DNA of 64,000 bases from a virus. Where the stretch lies: IMG/VR virus record IMGVR_UViG_3300050821_007696, positions 1-64,000 of that record, one strand, 5' to 3'. The translations under genes and the position numbers were made by a program. This document shows positions 30,811 through 39,300 of this stretch, one piece after another. Below the pieces are notes generated by a model. It ran no database searches. It was not told the origin of the DNA and saw nothing but the letters and a program-made list of their open reading frames with translations. Within the stretch, counting starts at the first letter, position 1. Each line of letters starts with the position of its first letter.

Positions 30811-32028
30811 ATGGCACCTAAGCCGAAGGCCCCGGTCAAGGCTCCCCAGCCGACGAAGCACACGGCGGCGCCGACGGGCCTGCAGCTGTCCGCAGCGCAG
30901 TGGAAGGCGTACAACGCGGCCTACAACGCCTACGCCACCGCCGCCTACCGGACCCTGGCGCTCGCCCAGCGCCGCGCCGCGCTGAGCGCCGCCGTGCTGA
31001 ACCTGCGCAAGAGCCGGCTGAGCGCCGCCTACTCGATGGCGAAGATAACCGCTGCCTCGCACGCCGTCGCCCGGACCGCCGCCATCGCCGCGTTCGCTAC
31101 CCGCATGTCCTACCGGCAGTCGGTCCTCGCCCACCAGAACGCCGCGCTCCGCAACCGGGTCTACGCGAACTTCGAGCACCACATGGCCCTGGCAGGCCGC
31201 GCGCAGTTCGTCTACAAGGGCGAGCGGGTCTACGCGCACACCGCCGTCATGCGCACCCTGACCACCCGCCAGGCGACGACGATCGAGCAGGCGCTGTTCG
31301 CGAAGGCCGTCAAGACCGCCAAGCGCGCGACAGCCTCGACTACCACGGCTCCGTCCGCCGCGACCAAGCTGATCCAGGCGGGCGCCCGCGCGGCGGGACT
31401 CGCTGCTGCCGAGGCACTGCCGGGACCGCAGCTGACCGCCCGCCAGAAGGCGCACAACACCGCTAGCAAGCACGCTAAGGCGACGGCGAGTGCTACCGCT
31501 AAGGCGACCGCTGCACGCAACCGCGCGGCGAAGAAGAAGGGGGTAAAGACCGTCGCGTCCGCACCTCGCACCGCCCCGCGTCCGGACGGCACCGCCGCAG
31601 CCGAGAGCTGGCAGGAGTCCCCGTGGTGCGGGGCCTGGCGCGGTGACCCGGACGGGTACGACTGCGTTGCCGCGGCGGTCGCCAACCAGCTGCTGTTCTC
31701 GCAGCGCCTCTACCACTCCGACGTCCAGTACACGGTCCTGAAAGAGGAACTCGGGTACGCGCCGTCCATCGCGCGGGCACTGGGATACGTCGAGGACCAC
31801 TGGCAGTTCGTCGGCTGGCCCCGGCTCGACGGGCACGAGCCTGTCCTGTTCGACGCGGTGCCGCAGGCAGGCGAGATCATCGGCTTCACTACCAGGAAAG
31901 GGCCGCATGCCGCGCTGTACCTGGGGAACGGGCTGATCGCCAGCTGGGGCGAAGTCCTGCTCCTAGACGACGTCATGACCGGGGAAGTCGAGGAAGCCTG
32001 GACACTGACCTGGGGAGCTGTAGTCTGA
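30811..32028 (+). CDS. Histone-like N-terminus fused to papain-like peptidase
   Basis: The product has 405 residues. About residues 1-260 are Lys/Ala/Arg helix with long runs such as KAKATASATAKATAARNRAAKKKG, much like histone H1 or HU-type tails. The C-terminal about 140 residues hold DGYDCVAAAVANQLL (Cys285), GPHAALYLGNGLIASWGE (His366) and an acidic end. That is the Cys-then-His layout of papain-like or NlpC-like peptidases. A basic DNA-binding arm with a peptidase suggests a packaged internal protein that is cleaved, or that acts in the host on ejection; this is inference. It sits between connector genes. Confidence 0.55.
   Translation: MAPKPKAPVKAPQPTKHTAAPTGLQLSAAQWKAYNAAYNAYATAAYRTLALAQRRAALSAAVLNLRKSRLSAAYSMAKITAASHAVARTAAIAAFATRMSYRQSVLAHQNAALRNRVYANFEHHMALAGRAQFVYKGERVYAHTAVMRTLTTRQATTIEQALFAKAVKTAKRATASTTTAPSAATKLIQAGARAAGLAAAEALPGPQLTARQKAHNTASKHAKATASATAKATAARNRAAKKKGVKTVASAPRTAPRPDGTAAAESWQESPWCGAWRGDPDGYDCVAAAVANQLLFSQRLYHSDVQYTVLKEELGYAPSIARALGYVEDHWQFVGWPRLDGHEPVLFDAVPQAGEIIGFTTRKGPHAALYLGNGLIASWGEVLLLDDVMTGEVEEAWTLTWGAVV
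32021..32026 (+). promoter_or_regulatory. -10 box TAGTCT, leaderless-type promoter
   Basis: TAGTCT lies six bases before the GTG at 32033, inside the end of the previous gene. Confidence 0.5.
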
Positions 32029-32032
32029 CCCC

Positions 32033-32509
32033 GTGACGACCAACATGACGCTGGTGCGGACGGCGCTCGCCGCCCAGATCGGCAGGCTCGCCGTGCCCGC
32101 GCTGCGGTCACTGCCCCAGCCCGAGGACCAGATCAACCCGCCGGTCGGGATCGTCATGCCAGGACGTCCGTACCTGACCTACGGCACCACGCTCCAGGGC
32201 GAGACCGGGTTCCTCGGCGAGCCGTCTGCAGCCGGCAGCCAGCTGGCGTCAGTCGACTTCAACCTGGACTACCTGATCATCGTGTCGCACGCCTCAACGC
32301 TTGAGCGCATCGAGGTCAACCTGGACGCGTGGCTCGGCTTCGAGGACGACGCGTCCATCGTGTCGGTGCCGGCTGCCGTCGCTGCCGACCCGACCCTCGG
32401 CGGAGTCGTCGACTGGTGCATCCCGATCACCGCCGACCCGCCCGGCCCCCTTTCCTGGAGCGGTCCCGAGGCGTTCGGCACCCGCATCCACTTCAACTTC
32501 TCCGCCTGA
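32033..32509 (+). CDS. Putative tail terminator or neck protein
   Basis: The 158-residue product has an N-terminal helix (LVRTALAAQIGRL), a beta-rich core (SVDFNLDYLIIVSHASTLERIEVNLDAWLG) and a C-terminal strand. Size and layout match minor neck/tail-terminator proteins that lie between the connector and tail tube genes. The start rests on the leaderless-type promoter. The assignment rests mainly on position. Confidence 0.5.
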   Translation: MTTNMTLVRTALAAQIGRLAVPALRSLPQPEDQINPPVGIVMPGRPYLTYGTTLQGETGFLGEPSAAGSQLASVDFNLDYLIIVSHASTLERIEVNLDAWLGFEDDASIVSVPAAVAADPTLGGVVDWCIPITADPPGPLSWSGPEAFGTRIHFNFSA

Positions 32510-32607
32510 TGGGCGACACTGGCGACTGCGGCCCGCACTGCCCGCCCGCCGGGTCCCCGAAGCCGCACTGCTCCTGCAAGCACTGCCACGGAAAGCCGGT
32601 GAAGTAA
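32509..32607 (+). CDS. Tiny Cys/His-rich protein
   Basis: The 32-residue product MGDTGDCGPHCPPAGSPKPH continues with CSCKHC. Its ATG overlaps the previous stop and its stop overlaps the next ATG, which supports translation. It is a likely zinc-binding peptide. Confidence 0.5.
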   Translation: MGDTGDCGPHCPPAGSPKPHCSCKHCHGKPVK

Positions 32608-32765
32608 TGAGCCTTAACGACCGGGAAGAGAAGCTACGGCAGGCGCGAGAGTGGCTAGACGCACCGGATGCGTCGCTGGAACAGGCACAGGCCGCCGCGG
32701 AGTACCTGCTCTACCGGATGCGGGAACAGCGGGAGGAGCTGCCGTGGCGGCGCGCTCTCTCGTAA
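32607..32765 (+). CDS. Small charged helical protein
   Basis: The product has 52 residues (MSLNDREEKLRQAREWLDAP and onward), almost wholly charged helix. It overlaps the genes on both sides. No function is suggested. Confidence 0.5.
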   Translation: MSLNDREEKLRQAREWLDAPDASLEQAQAAAEYLLYRMREQREELPWRRALS

Positions 32766-32935
32766 CTGTCCCGTGGCGAACCGGGCGCAGCCTCGGCCGT
32801 ACCCTGTACGCGCGCACCGGCGGAGACGACTGGAAAGCGGACACGTTCATCGGGATCATGGAAACCCCGGAGCTGGCGCTCGCCGTCGCCGAGTGGCACA
32901 ACCAGAAGCTGGGTGACCTGTGGCGCGCATCCTGA
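32744..32935 (+). CDS. Small hypothetical protein
   Basis: The 63-residue product starts at GTG 32744 with ribosome site GGAGGAG. A basic N-terminus (RSLVTVPWRTGRSLGRTLYART) is followed by an acidic helix. It overlaps the next glycosyltransferase gene by 16 bases. Confidence 0.5.
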   Translation: MAARSLVTVPWRTGRSLGRTLYARTGGDDWKADTFIGIMETPELALAVAEWHNQKLGDLWRAS

Positions 32936-34035
32936 TCGTTCACCCCGGGCCCGATTTTTCGGTTGCCGACGTGTACCGCGGCTGGCAGAAGGCGCTGTCG
33001 AAGCTCGGCCACACGGTGATGACGTACAACACCAACGACCGGCTCACCTTCTACGGGCACCTGCGGATGGCCGAGCACGGCAAGCCCGCGTGCGAGGCGT
33101 GCGGGGAGGTGCCGACGCGCAAGGCGCTGGACAACGACGGCATCCTCCAGCTGGGCATGGACGGCCTGTACGCCGACCTGAACAAGTTCTGGCCCGACGT
33201 GGTGCTGTTCGTCTCGGCGTTCTACATGTCCCCGGCGCTGCTCCAGTTCATCCGGACCCGGCGGCACAAGATCGTGATGCTGCACACCGAGAGCCCGTAC
33301 GAGGACACCGCGCAGATGGAGCGCGGCCAGTTCGCCGACCTGAACCTGCTCAACGACCCGGTGAACCTGGAGGCGTGGCGCGACCTGGAAGTGCCCGCCG
33401 CCTACATGCCGCACGCTTACGACCCGGACGTGCACTACCCCGACTGGCGTCCCGGCCGTTACGAGTCCGACTTCGCGTTCGTCGGGACGATCTTCAAGTC
33501 GCGGGCCGAGTTCTTCTCCAAGATGGACTTCACCGGCATCGACGCTGCGCTCGGCGGGGCCGGCTGGGACCTGGCGATGAAGCAGTACCCCGAGCTGGTC
33601 ACGGCGGTGGTGGACGCGCAGCGGCGGACCCGGCTGGTGGACTACGTCGGGCACCCGCTGGGCGCCTGCGTCGGCAACGACGAGACCGCCCGCGTCTACC
33701 GCGGCGCCAGGTGCGGGATCAACTTCTACCGCCGCGAGGCCGAGGACGCGCACACGGGCGAGGGCTGGGCGATGGGGCCGCGCGAGGTGGAGATGGCCGC
33801 GTGCGGGCTGTTCTTCCTGCGCGACCCGCGGCCGGAGAGCGACGAGGTGTTCGGGCACATCCTGCCGTCGTTCAGCTCGCCGGAGGAGGCTTCGCAGCTG
33901 CTGCACAACTGGCTCGGCTACGGGACGCGGCGGGAGTACGCAGCCGAGCGCGCCTACCAGGCGATCGCGGCGCGCACATTCGACAATAACGCCCGTGCGG
34001 CACTGAACCTGATGGAAGAGGCAGGGATTCTGTGA
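32920..34035 (+). CDS. CgeB-like glycosyltransferase
   Basis: The product has 371 residues from GTG 32920. The N-terminal Rossmann half (ILIVHPGPDFSVADVYRGWQKALSKLGH) and C-terminal half (ARCGINFYRREAEDAHTGEGWAMGPREVEMAACGLFFLRD) match the GT-B CgeB/maturation-type transferases, whose C-terminal domain contacts the sugar nucleotide through Arg-Glu. It also carries CEACGE (about 51-56). It stands apart from the main sugar operon, among neck genes, so it may modify a virion protein. Confidence 0.72.
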   Translation: MARILIVHPGPDFSVADVYRGWQKALSKLGHTVMTYNTNDRLTFYGHLRMAEHGKPACEACGEVPTRKALDNDGILQLGMDGLYADLNKFWPDVVLFVSAFYMSPALLQFIRTRRHKIVMLHTESPYEDTAQMERGQFADLNLLNDPVNLEAWRDLEVPAAYMPHAYDPDVHYPDWRPGRYESDFAFVGTIFKSRAEFFSKMDFTGIDAALGGAGWDLAMKQYPELVTAVVDAQRRTRLVDYVGHPLGACVGNDETARVYRGARCGINFYRREAEDAHTGEGWAMGPREVEMAACGLFFLRDPRPESDEVFGHILPSFSSPEEASQLLHNWLGYGTRREYAAERAYQAIAARTFDNNARAALNLMEEAGIL

Positions 34036-34193
34036 TCTGCAAAACGTGCCGTGCGGCTGCTTACGTCGCTGCGGGCAAGGATGCGAACGCGAACGTCACC
34101 GGGCCGCCCTTGCTGCGTCAGGCGGACCTGCTGCACATGCAGTGCCCGGGAGACACCTGGTGCGACTGCCAGCACTATCCGGTGCGTTCTTAG
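34032..34193 (+). CDS. Small zinc-ribbon protein
   Basis: The 53-residue product has CKTC near the N-terminus and CPGDTWCDCQHY near the C-terminus, four Cys plus His. Its GTG overlaps the previous stop. Its TAG overlaps the third palindrome copy. It is probably a zinc mini-protein. Confidence 0.6.
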   Translation: MICKTCRAAAYVAAGKDANANVTGPPLLRQADLLHMQCPGDTWCDCQHYPVRS

Positions 34194-34207
34194 TGCCAGC
34201 TGGCACT
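34192..34207. promoter_or_regulatory. 16-bp palindrome, copy 3 of 5
   Basis: AGTGCCAGCTGGCACT overlaps the TAG stop of the zinc-ribbon gene and lies 33 bases before the TACACT box of the tail tube unit. It marks the boundary between the head/neck and tail transcription units. Confidence 0.75.
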
Positions 34208-34240
34208 GGGCTGCCCTATCCAGGCAGGCAGCGGGCACCC

Positions 34241-34320
34241 TACACTTAGGTAGAGTAGCCGAGGCCACGTGTAAGCCACGTCGGAGCCGGACCCGTTCCT
34301 TTTTTTGGAAAAGGGGTCTG
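34241..34320 (+). promoter_or_regulatory. TACACT box and leader hairpin of the tail tube gene
   Basis: TACACT (34241-34246) is preceded by GCACCC as at 13923. GACCC (34290-34294) and TTCC (34296-34299) pair with GGAA (34307-34310) and GGGTC (34114+200, i.e. 34314-34318) around a loop of seven T. The stem ends five bases before GTG 34323. Confidence 0.45.
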
Positions 34321-34322
34321 AC

Positions 34323-34775
34323 GTGGGGCGTATCCACGGCCGCAACGGCATGGTCTACATGGCGATCCTGTCTGGCGGTACCGCTCAGCCGCTCGCCTAT
34401 GTTTCCGACTGGACGATGAACTTCAACGTCGCCAAGGTCGATGTCACGGCGCTCGGCGACACCAACCTCGTCTGGGTTGCGGGCCTGCCTGACGCCTCCG
34501 GTGACTTCACCGGCTTCATGGACACGGCGACCAGCCAGACCTACCAGTCCGCGGTCGACGGCCAGCCGCGCAACTTCTACCTGTACCCGACGCTGATCGC
34601 CGTCAACGGCGGTCCAGGCAACGCGCAGGTCTCGGTCGGCCAGTACTTCTTCGGAGCCATCCTTCCTGACTTCAGCGCGGCGGGCGGCGTCGCAGCCGCG
34701 GTCACCATGAAGAGCACCTGGAATGCTGCGTCGCAGGTACAGCGGTACCCGGCCCTGGGTGTTCCTGGCACGTAA
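34323..34775 (+). CDS. Major tail (tube) protein
   Basis: From GTG 34323 (AAGGGG upstream) the product has 150 residues. The pattern VYMAILSGGTAQPLAYVSDWTMNFNVAKVDVTALGD, then a long beta-hairpin and FGAILPDFSAAGGVAAAVTMKSTWNA, is typical of lambda/HK97-type tube subunits. Copies stack into the tail tube. It is followed directly by the two tail-chaperone frames and the tape measure, the usual order. Its own leader and promoter suggest strong late expression. Confidence 0.85.
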   Translation: MGRIHGRNGMVYMAILSGGTAQPLAYVSDWTMNFNVAKVDVTALGDTNLVWVAGLPDASGDFTGFMDTATSQTYQSAVDGQPRNFYLYPTLIAVNGGPGNAQVSVGQYFFGAILPDFSAAGGVAAAVTMKSTWNAASQVQRYPALGVPGT

Positions 34776-34906
34776 CCCTGACACGGCGACGGCCGCTTTC
34801 CAGTGCGCGGAAAGCGGCCGTCTGCCAGGGCCGTACATGGAAATGGGGTTCCGAGACTTCATTGGGCACTGACATCCCCGACCTTATATCGAAACCGGAG
34901 ATTTCA
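34776..34906 (+). terminator. Gap with hairpin after the tail tube gene
   Basis: ACGGCGACGGCCGCTTTCC and GGAAAGCGGCCGTC (about 34787-34820) form a strong stem (GACGGCCGCTTTCC with GGAAAGCGGCCGTC, loop AGTGCGC). It lies between the tube gene and the chaperone gene and probably lowers read-through. The rest of the gap shows no gene. Confidence 0.6.
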
Positions 34907-35398
34907 ATGCCCCCAGCTGCAACGCGGCGTGCCCGTACTGCCCGTCCCGTCGAAGACGCGCGCCCGGTCGACGAACTCGGCGCTGCCTTCGGCATCGAGG
35001 AGCCGCCCCGGGTGAAGGCCCGGCGCCAGGCCCGCCGCATCCAGTCGGCGACGGCCGACCCGAAGGTACGGCTGCCCGAGAACGAGCGCGCCGTCGAGGT
35101 TGCCGACGGGGAACTGTCCGCGCCGCTCGCCGGGCACTACTTCCGGCTTCAGGAGTCCATCGGCCTGATGCCGCTGATGGAGTGGGCCGCGGCGACCGCC
35201 GAAGTAGACCCCGACAACCAGGTGCAGCTCGCCGGGCTGTTCAACCTGCTCAAGGACCTGGTTGACCCGGAGGACTGGGCGGAGTTCCGGAAGGTCTCCC
35301 GCGAGGCCAAGTGCAACGACGAGGACTTCGTCAAGTTCGTCAACGCCGCGATGGAGGCAATCGCGGCCCGCCCTACCGCGGCGCCCGCAACCTCCTGA
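34907..35398 (+). CDS. Tail assembly chaperone, upstream frame
   Basis: The start is ATG 34907 with GGAG and the product has 163 residues. A basic disordered N-terminus precedes a helical domain (about 75-150; HYFRLQESIGLMPLMEWAAATAEVD, then LKDLVDPEDWAEFRKVSREAK) typical of lambda gpG-like chaperones. These bind the tape measure during tail assembly. A second frame overlaps its last 29 codons and continues downstream in the -1 frame, as in the classical G/GT pair. Confidence 0.8.
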   Translation: MPPAATRRARTARPVEDARPVDELGAAFGIEEPPRVKARRQARRIQSATADPKVRLPENERAVEVADGELSAPLAGHYFRLQESIGLMPLMEWAAATAEVDPDNQVQLAGLFNLLKDLVDPEDWAEFRKVSREAKCNDEDFVKFVNAAMEAIAARPTAAPATS

Positions 35399-35859
35399 CC
35401 TGGGTACTCGCGCACTTCGCGAAGGTTAACGGCGACTTCCTGCGCACTCACGGGCACGGCATCGAGCAGCTGAGCCCGCGGGAGCTGTGCGACGTCGCCT
35501 ACTCCTCGATCGTCGCTGACATGGAACGCCACTACTATGCCCTGGTCGCGGCCGGGGCAAAGTGGGAGGACGTCAGCGACCCGCTCGGCGACGACATCCA
35601 GCGGTTCGAGGAGCGTATCGGGCTGCGCGACGACCCCGAGGCCATCGCCCTCGCGATGCACCGGCAGTTCCTGAAGGACCAGGGCAAGGAGTGGGACGAC
35701 ACGCCGGTCGGCGCGGGCACCGGGCAGTGGTGGGAGCAGGACACCGAGTTCACCAGCATGTCCGACCTGGACCAGGCGTCGAAGCGCAGGCAGGCTGTAG
35801 AAAAGAACCGCGGGCTGTTCGCGAAGAACAAGGCGCCAGCGGACAAGGAGGTGCTGTAA
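35311..35859 (+). CDS. Tail assembly chaperone, frameshifted extension
   Basis: This frame is -1 relative to the upstream chaperone and overlaps it at 35311-35398. It has no good start of its own. The well-formed protein part begins about NLLTWVLAHFAKVNGDFLRTH (near 35385) and runs for about 155 residues (helical, then acidic and basic tail). Expression by programmed -1 frameshifting, giving a fused G-T type protein, is the usual rule for this gene pair. No canonical XXXYYYZ heptamer is visible in the overlap, so the slip site is unknown. Confidence 0.7.
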   Translation: MQRRGLRQVRQRRDGGNRGPPYRGARNLLTWVLAHFAKVNGDFLRTHGHGIEQLSPRELCDVAYSSIVADMERHYYALVAAGAKWEDVSDPLGDDIQRFEERIGLRDDPEAIALAMHRQFLKDQGKEWDDTPVGAGTGQWWEQDTEFTSMSDLDQASKRRQAVEKNRGLFAKNKAPADKEVL

Positions 35860-36245
35860 TGGCTGTCTCCGTCGAGGTCAACCTTGACCCGGTGGCGATC
35901 GACTGGCTGCTGAACAACCCCGACGGGCCGGTCGGCGCGGTCATCGAGGAGCTGTCGGTCAAGGCAGCGGCAATCGCCAAAGCCGCCGCGCCCGTTATCA
36001 CCCCCGGCCACTTCTCGCACTGGGGCCGCCAGTTCGACCCGAGGTACCAGTACGGCAGCCGCCCCGGGTCGACCAGGGCCAGTGTCCGCCCGTCCGGGTT
36101 CCGGTTCAACGCGCTCGGCCAGATGTACTCCGGCGTCAACGTCAACTACGGGTCGACCCTGTTCCTTGAGCAGGGCGGCGGACGGTACGGGCGCGCGGAA
36201 CTGCACCCGTTCATGTCTGTCGCGCTTGACACCGTGGAGCTGTAG
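35859..36245 (+). CDS. Putative neck or tail-completion protein
   Basis: The 128-residue product starts at ATG 35859 within TAATG. An N-terminal helical part (VAIDWLLNNPDGPVGAVIEELSVKAAAIAKAA) and a beta-rich end (MYSGVNVNYGSTLFLEQGGGRYGRAELHPFM) resemble HK97 gp10-type minor head/tail proteins. That family normally lies before the tube gene, so its place after the chaperones is unusual and the call is tentative. Confidence 0.5.
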   Translation: MAVSVEVNLDPVAIDWLLNNPDGPVGAVIEELSVKAAAIAKAAAPVITPGHFSHWGRQFDPRYQYGSRPGSTRASVRPSGFRFNALGQMYSGVNVNYGSTLFLEQGGGRYGRAELHPFMSVALDTVEL

Positions 36246-36399
36246 CAGCGCTGCCGGGCGTTCGCCAATTGGCATTCGTGCTTACATTGGCCCGGCGGCG
36301 CTGTCTCATGCAGCACCAGTCCCCGTAGTGTTTGTTCCGAACGCCGCGGCCTGACCTCAGGAGCCGGTCCGATCCAGCTTTTGAGGAGATGGCGGCGGC
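36246..36399. other. Gap before the tape measure gene
   Basis: No gene is supported. A short open frame (PIGIRAYIGPAALSHAAPVP to 36354) lacks a start of its own. The region is lower in GC than its flanks. A TTTTGAGGAG tract at 36379-36388 is the ribosome site for the tape measure GTG, with a nearby GGAGATGG. Confidence 0.35.
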
Positions 36400-39300
36400 G
36401 TGGCGAGGCTAATCGGGGACGCGTACATCGTCATCTATCCCCAGGGCGACCAGTTCGGTCCCCAAGCTGAGGCGATCGTCAAGAAGGGCCTCGCCGCGAT
36501 CCGGCCGACGGTGCCGGTCAGGCCGCAGCTGGACAAGGCCGCCGCCGCCGCGGTCGAGGCGCAGCTGAAGGCCCTGACCGACGACGTTCCCATTTCCGCG
36601 CACCTTGACCCGGCTGCCGCCGCCAAGATCGAGGCGCAGCTGAAGAGCTTCGCCGGCAACGCGCTGAACCTCGACGTCAACCTCAGCAACCTGGCGGCAC
36701 TGCGGGCGGCCACGGAGACGTACTTCCGCGGCATCCCGCTAGGTTTCGGCATCGACCCGGCGCAGCTCGCCGCCATCAAGACGAGCATCGACGCCTTCAT
36801 GAAGAGCGGCATCGGGACCGCCAACGTCCCGGTAGCGATCAGCCCCGCGCAGCTCGCGGCGATGAAAGCCACGCTCAACGCCTACATGAAGAGCGGCATC
36901 GGGACCGTCAGCGTTCCGGTGAGCTTCAACGCGGTGCAGATCGCCGCGATGGCACAGGCACTGAAGACGTACCTGGCGGCCCCGGTCCCGGTGAACGTGA
37001 GCACGGCCGGGGCGATGGCGAAGGTCACCGCCCTGGCGGCGTACACCAAGGCGGCGCTGGGCAGCGGCCTGTCCGTCGGCCTTAACTTCGGCGCCGCCAT
37101 CGGGCAGGCGCTGACGCTCCAGGCGGTGCTGTCCAGTCTCCAGGCGACGTGGGGCAAGCTGGGCAACACCACGGCGGCGACGGCGGCCCTCGCGACGGCG
37201 GCCATGCTGAAGACCAGTGCCTCGTTCATCAACATGAGCACGGCCGGCGGCGGCGCGTTCGGGTTCCTCAGCGCCCAGATCACCCTGTTCGCCGGGGTGT
37301 TCAACAAGATCCTGCCCAAGGTGCTGTCCAGCGTGTCCGTGTGGCACCTGGCCGCCGACTGGGTCGTCGAGTTCGGGGCCGTCTTCATCCCGGCGACCCT
37401 CGCCATAACCGCATTCGGCATTGCGGTTGCCCCGGTCCTGCTAGACGCCAAGAACCGGCTCCAGGCCATGTCCCAGGCCGCGTCTGCGCTCGGTGTCTCC
37501 ATCGGCATCTTCAACTACAACGCCAAGGGCGCCGTCGGCCCGATGCAGCAGCTGCAGAACGCGCTCCAGCCGGCCGTCTGGGAGGTGACCGGCGACGCCA
37601 TCAAGGTGATGACGGCGAACACCGGAGGCTTCCAGGCGATCGTCAGGTCGGTCACTACCGTGGTGGAGAACCTGGCCGCCCGGATGACTGCTGCGTTCAG
37701 CTCCCCCGGTGCCAGCCAGGTCATGAAGAACGGCGCCCTTGACTTCCAGCGGTTCGGCACCATCATCGGCAACCTCGGCGGCGCACTGGGGAACTTCATC
37801 AAGGACGTCCCCGGCTACGCGGAGATCATCCAGGAACTGTTCGTCAAGATCTCCGCCGGGATCGAGGCGTTCACCGCGGTGGCCGGGCCGGTCATCAAGG
37901 CCGGGCTCGCCCTGCACGGGTTCTTCCTTTACACCGGCCTCGCCGTGACCGCCGGCGTCGCGCTGATCGGCATGCTGGCCCGCGGCGCGACCGCGCTGTT
38001 CACCTTCGCCGCCGGAGCGGTCGACTTCGAGACCGTCGCCATGAGCCTCGGGGCCTCGATTGAGGCGCTGCGCCTGTCGATGATCAGCTTCGGCAAGTCG
38101 ATGGGCGCGCTGCTGATCAACCCGTACGTGCTGGCGATCGCCGCTCTCGGTCTCGCCATCTACGACACCGTCAGCTACTGGAACGCGGCGTCGGCGTCGG
38201 TCAGCAAGTTCACCACCAACCTGGTGACGTCGATCGACGCGATGAAGGGCGGCGACGCCCTCCAGGCGATCCCCGACGCGATCGGGCAGATTACCGACCA
38301 GCTGAAGATCGCCGCCTCGTCGCAGGCGTTCTCGGATATCCAGAAGAACTTCTTCAATCTGGGTAACACCGGCAACGCGTTCGCAAAGGAAACCCAGGTC
38401 CAGCTCCAGCAGGTCGGCGAGGCGTTCAAGTCGCTGGGCAGCGGCCCGATCGGCGGCGAGTTGCAAGGGTTCTTCAGCCACATGGGCGCGGCGATCAAGG
38501 ACATCTTCTCGCCTGCCGCCGCCGAGGAGCAGCAGCAGGTCTCCAACACCAAGAACCTCCAGTCGGCGTTCCAGCAGCTGACCAGCCAGCAGCAGAACCT
38601 GCTGACCGTCACCGGCGACCTGATGACCGGGCAGAAGCTCGGCAATACGGCAACGTTCACCTGGGCGCAGTCGCTCGGCATCCTCGACGCGGCCGGGGTC
38701 CAGGCGAGCGACAGCCTCCAGCTGATGGAGACGAAGGTCGAGGGCTTCCTGGCCGGCTGGTCGCAGTTCGGGCTGAACGCCTCCCAGATCGGCAACGCGG
38801 TCAACGCGCTGTCACTCCAGACGGAGATGGGCCAGACGTCGGTTTCCAAGCTGACCAGCGCCTACTCGAATTTCATCTCCACGGTGACCGGCGGTGAGTC
38901 TGCGTTCACCACCTTCGGCGAGGGCCTGAGCACTCTTAACCAGGCGTTCAGCTCGGCGGGCGCGAGCGGCGTGACGTTCAGCGACTCTCTCGGCAAGTTC
39001 AGCGTCAAGGGCACGGCTGCGGGCGCGTCGATGAACGGCCTGACGCAGGCGTCGCTGAATGCCCGCGGCGCGTTCGCGACCGAGGTGACCAATGCGACCG
39101 GGCTGTACAACTCGCTGCTGACCCTGTCGTCGGTGTCCGCGGCCGGCGCCCAGGGGCAGAACCTGCTCGCGCAGGCAGGCAAGGACATGGTCGCGGTGCT
39201 GCTCCCGCTGGCCAAGGGCAGCCAGACGGCGATGGCCGAGGTGTCCGCGCTGGCGCAGCTGGCGGGCGGCCCTGCGACTACCTCGTTCCAGGCGCTGAGC

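Noticed and set aside
30244-31908. 554-codon minus-strand frame
   Set aside because: Antisense of the connector and the histone-like gene; Gly/Arg/Val-rich without motifs.
36082-36354. 90-codon plus-strand frame over the end of gene 35859
   Set aside because: Ser/Arg-rich shadow in its first two thirds; no start for the last part.
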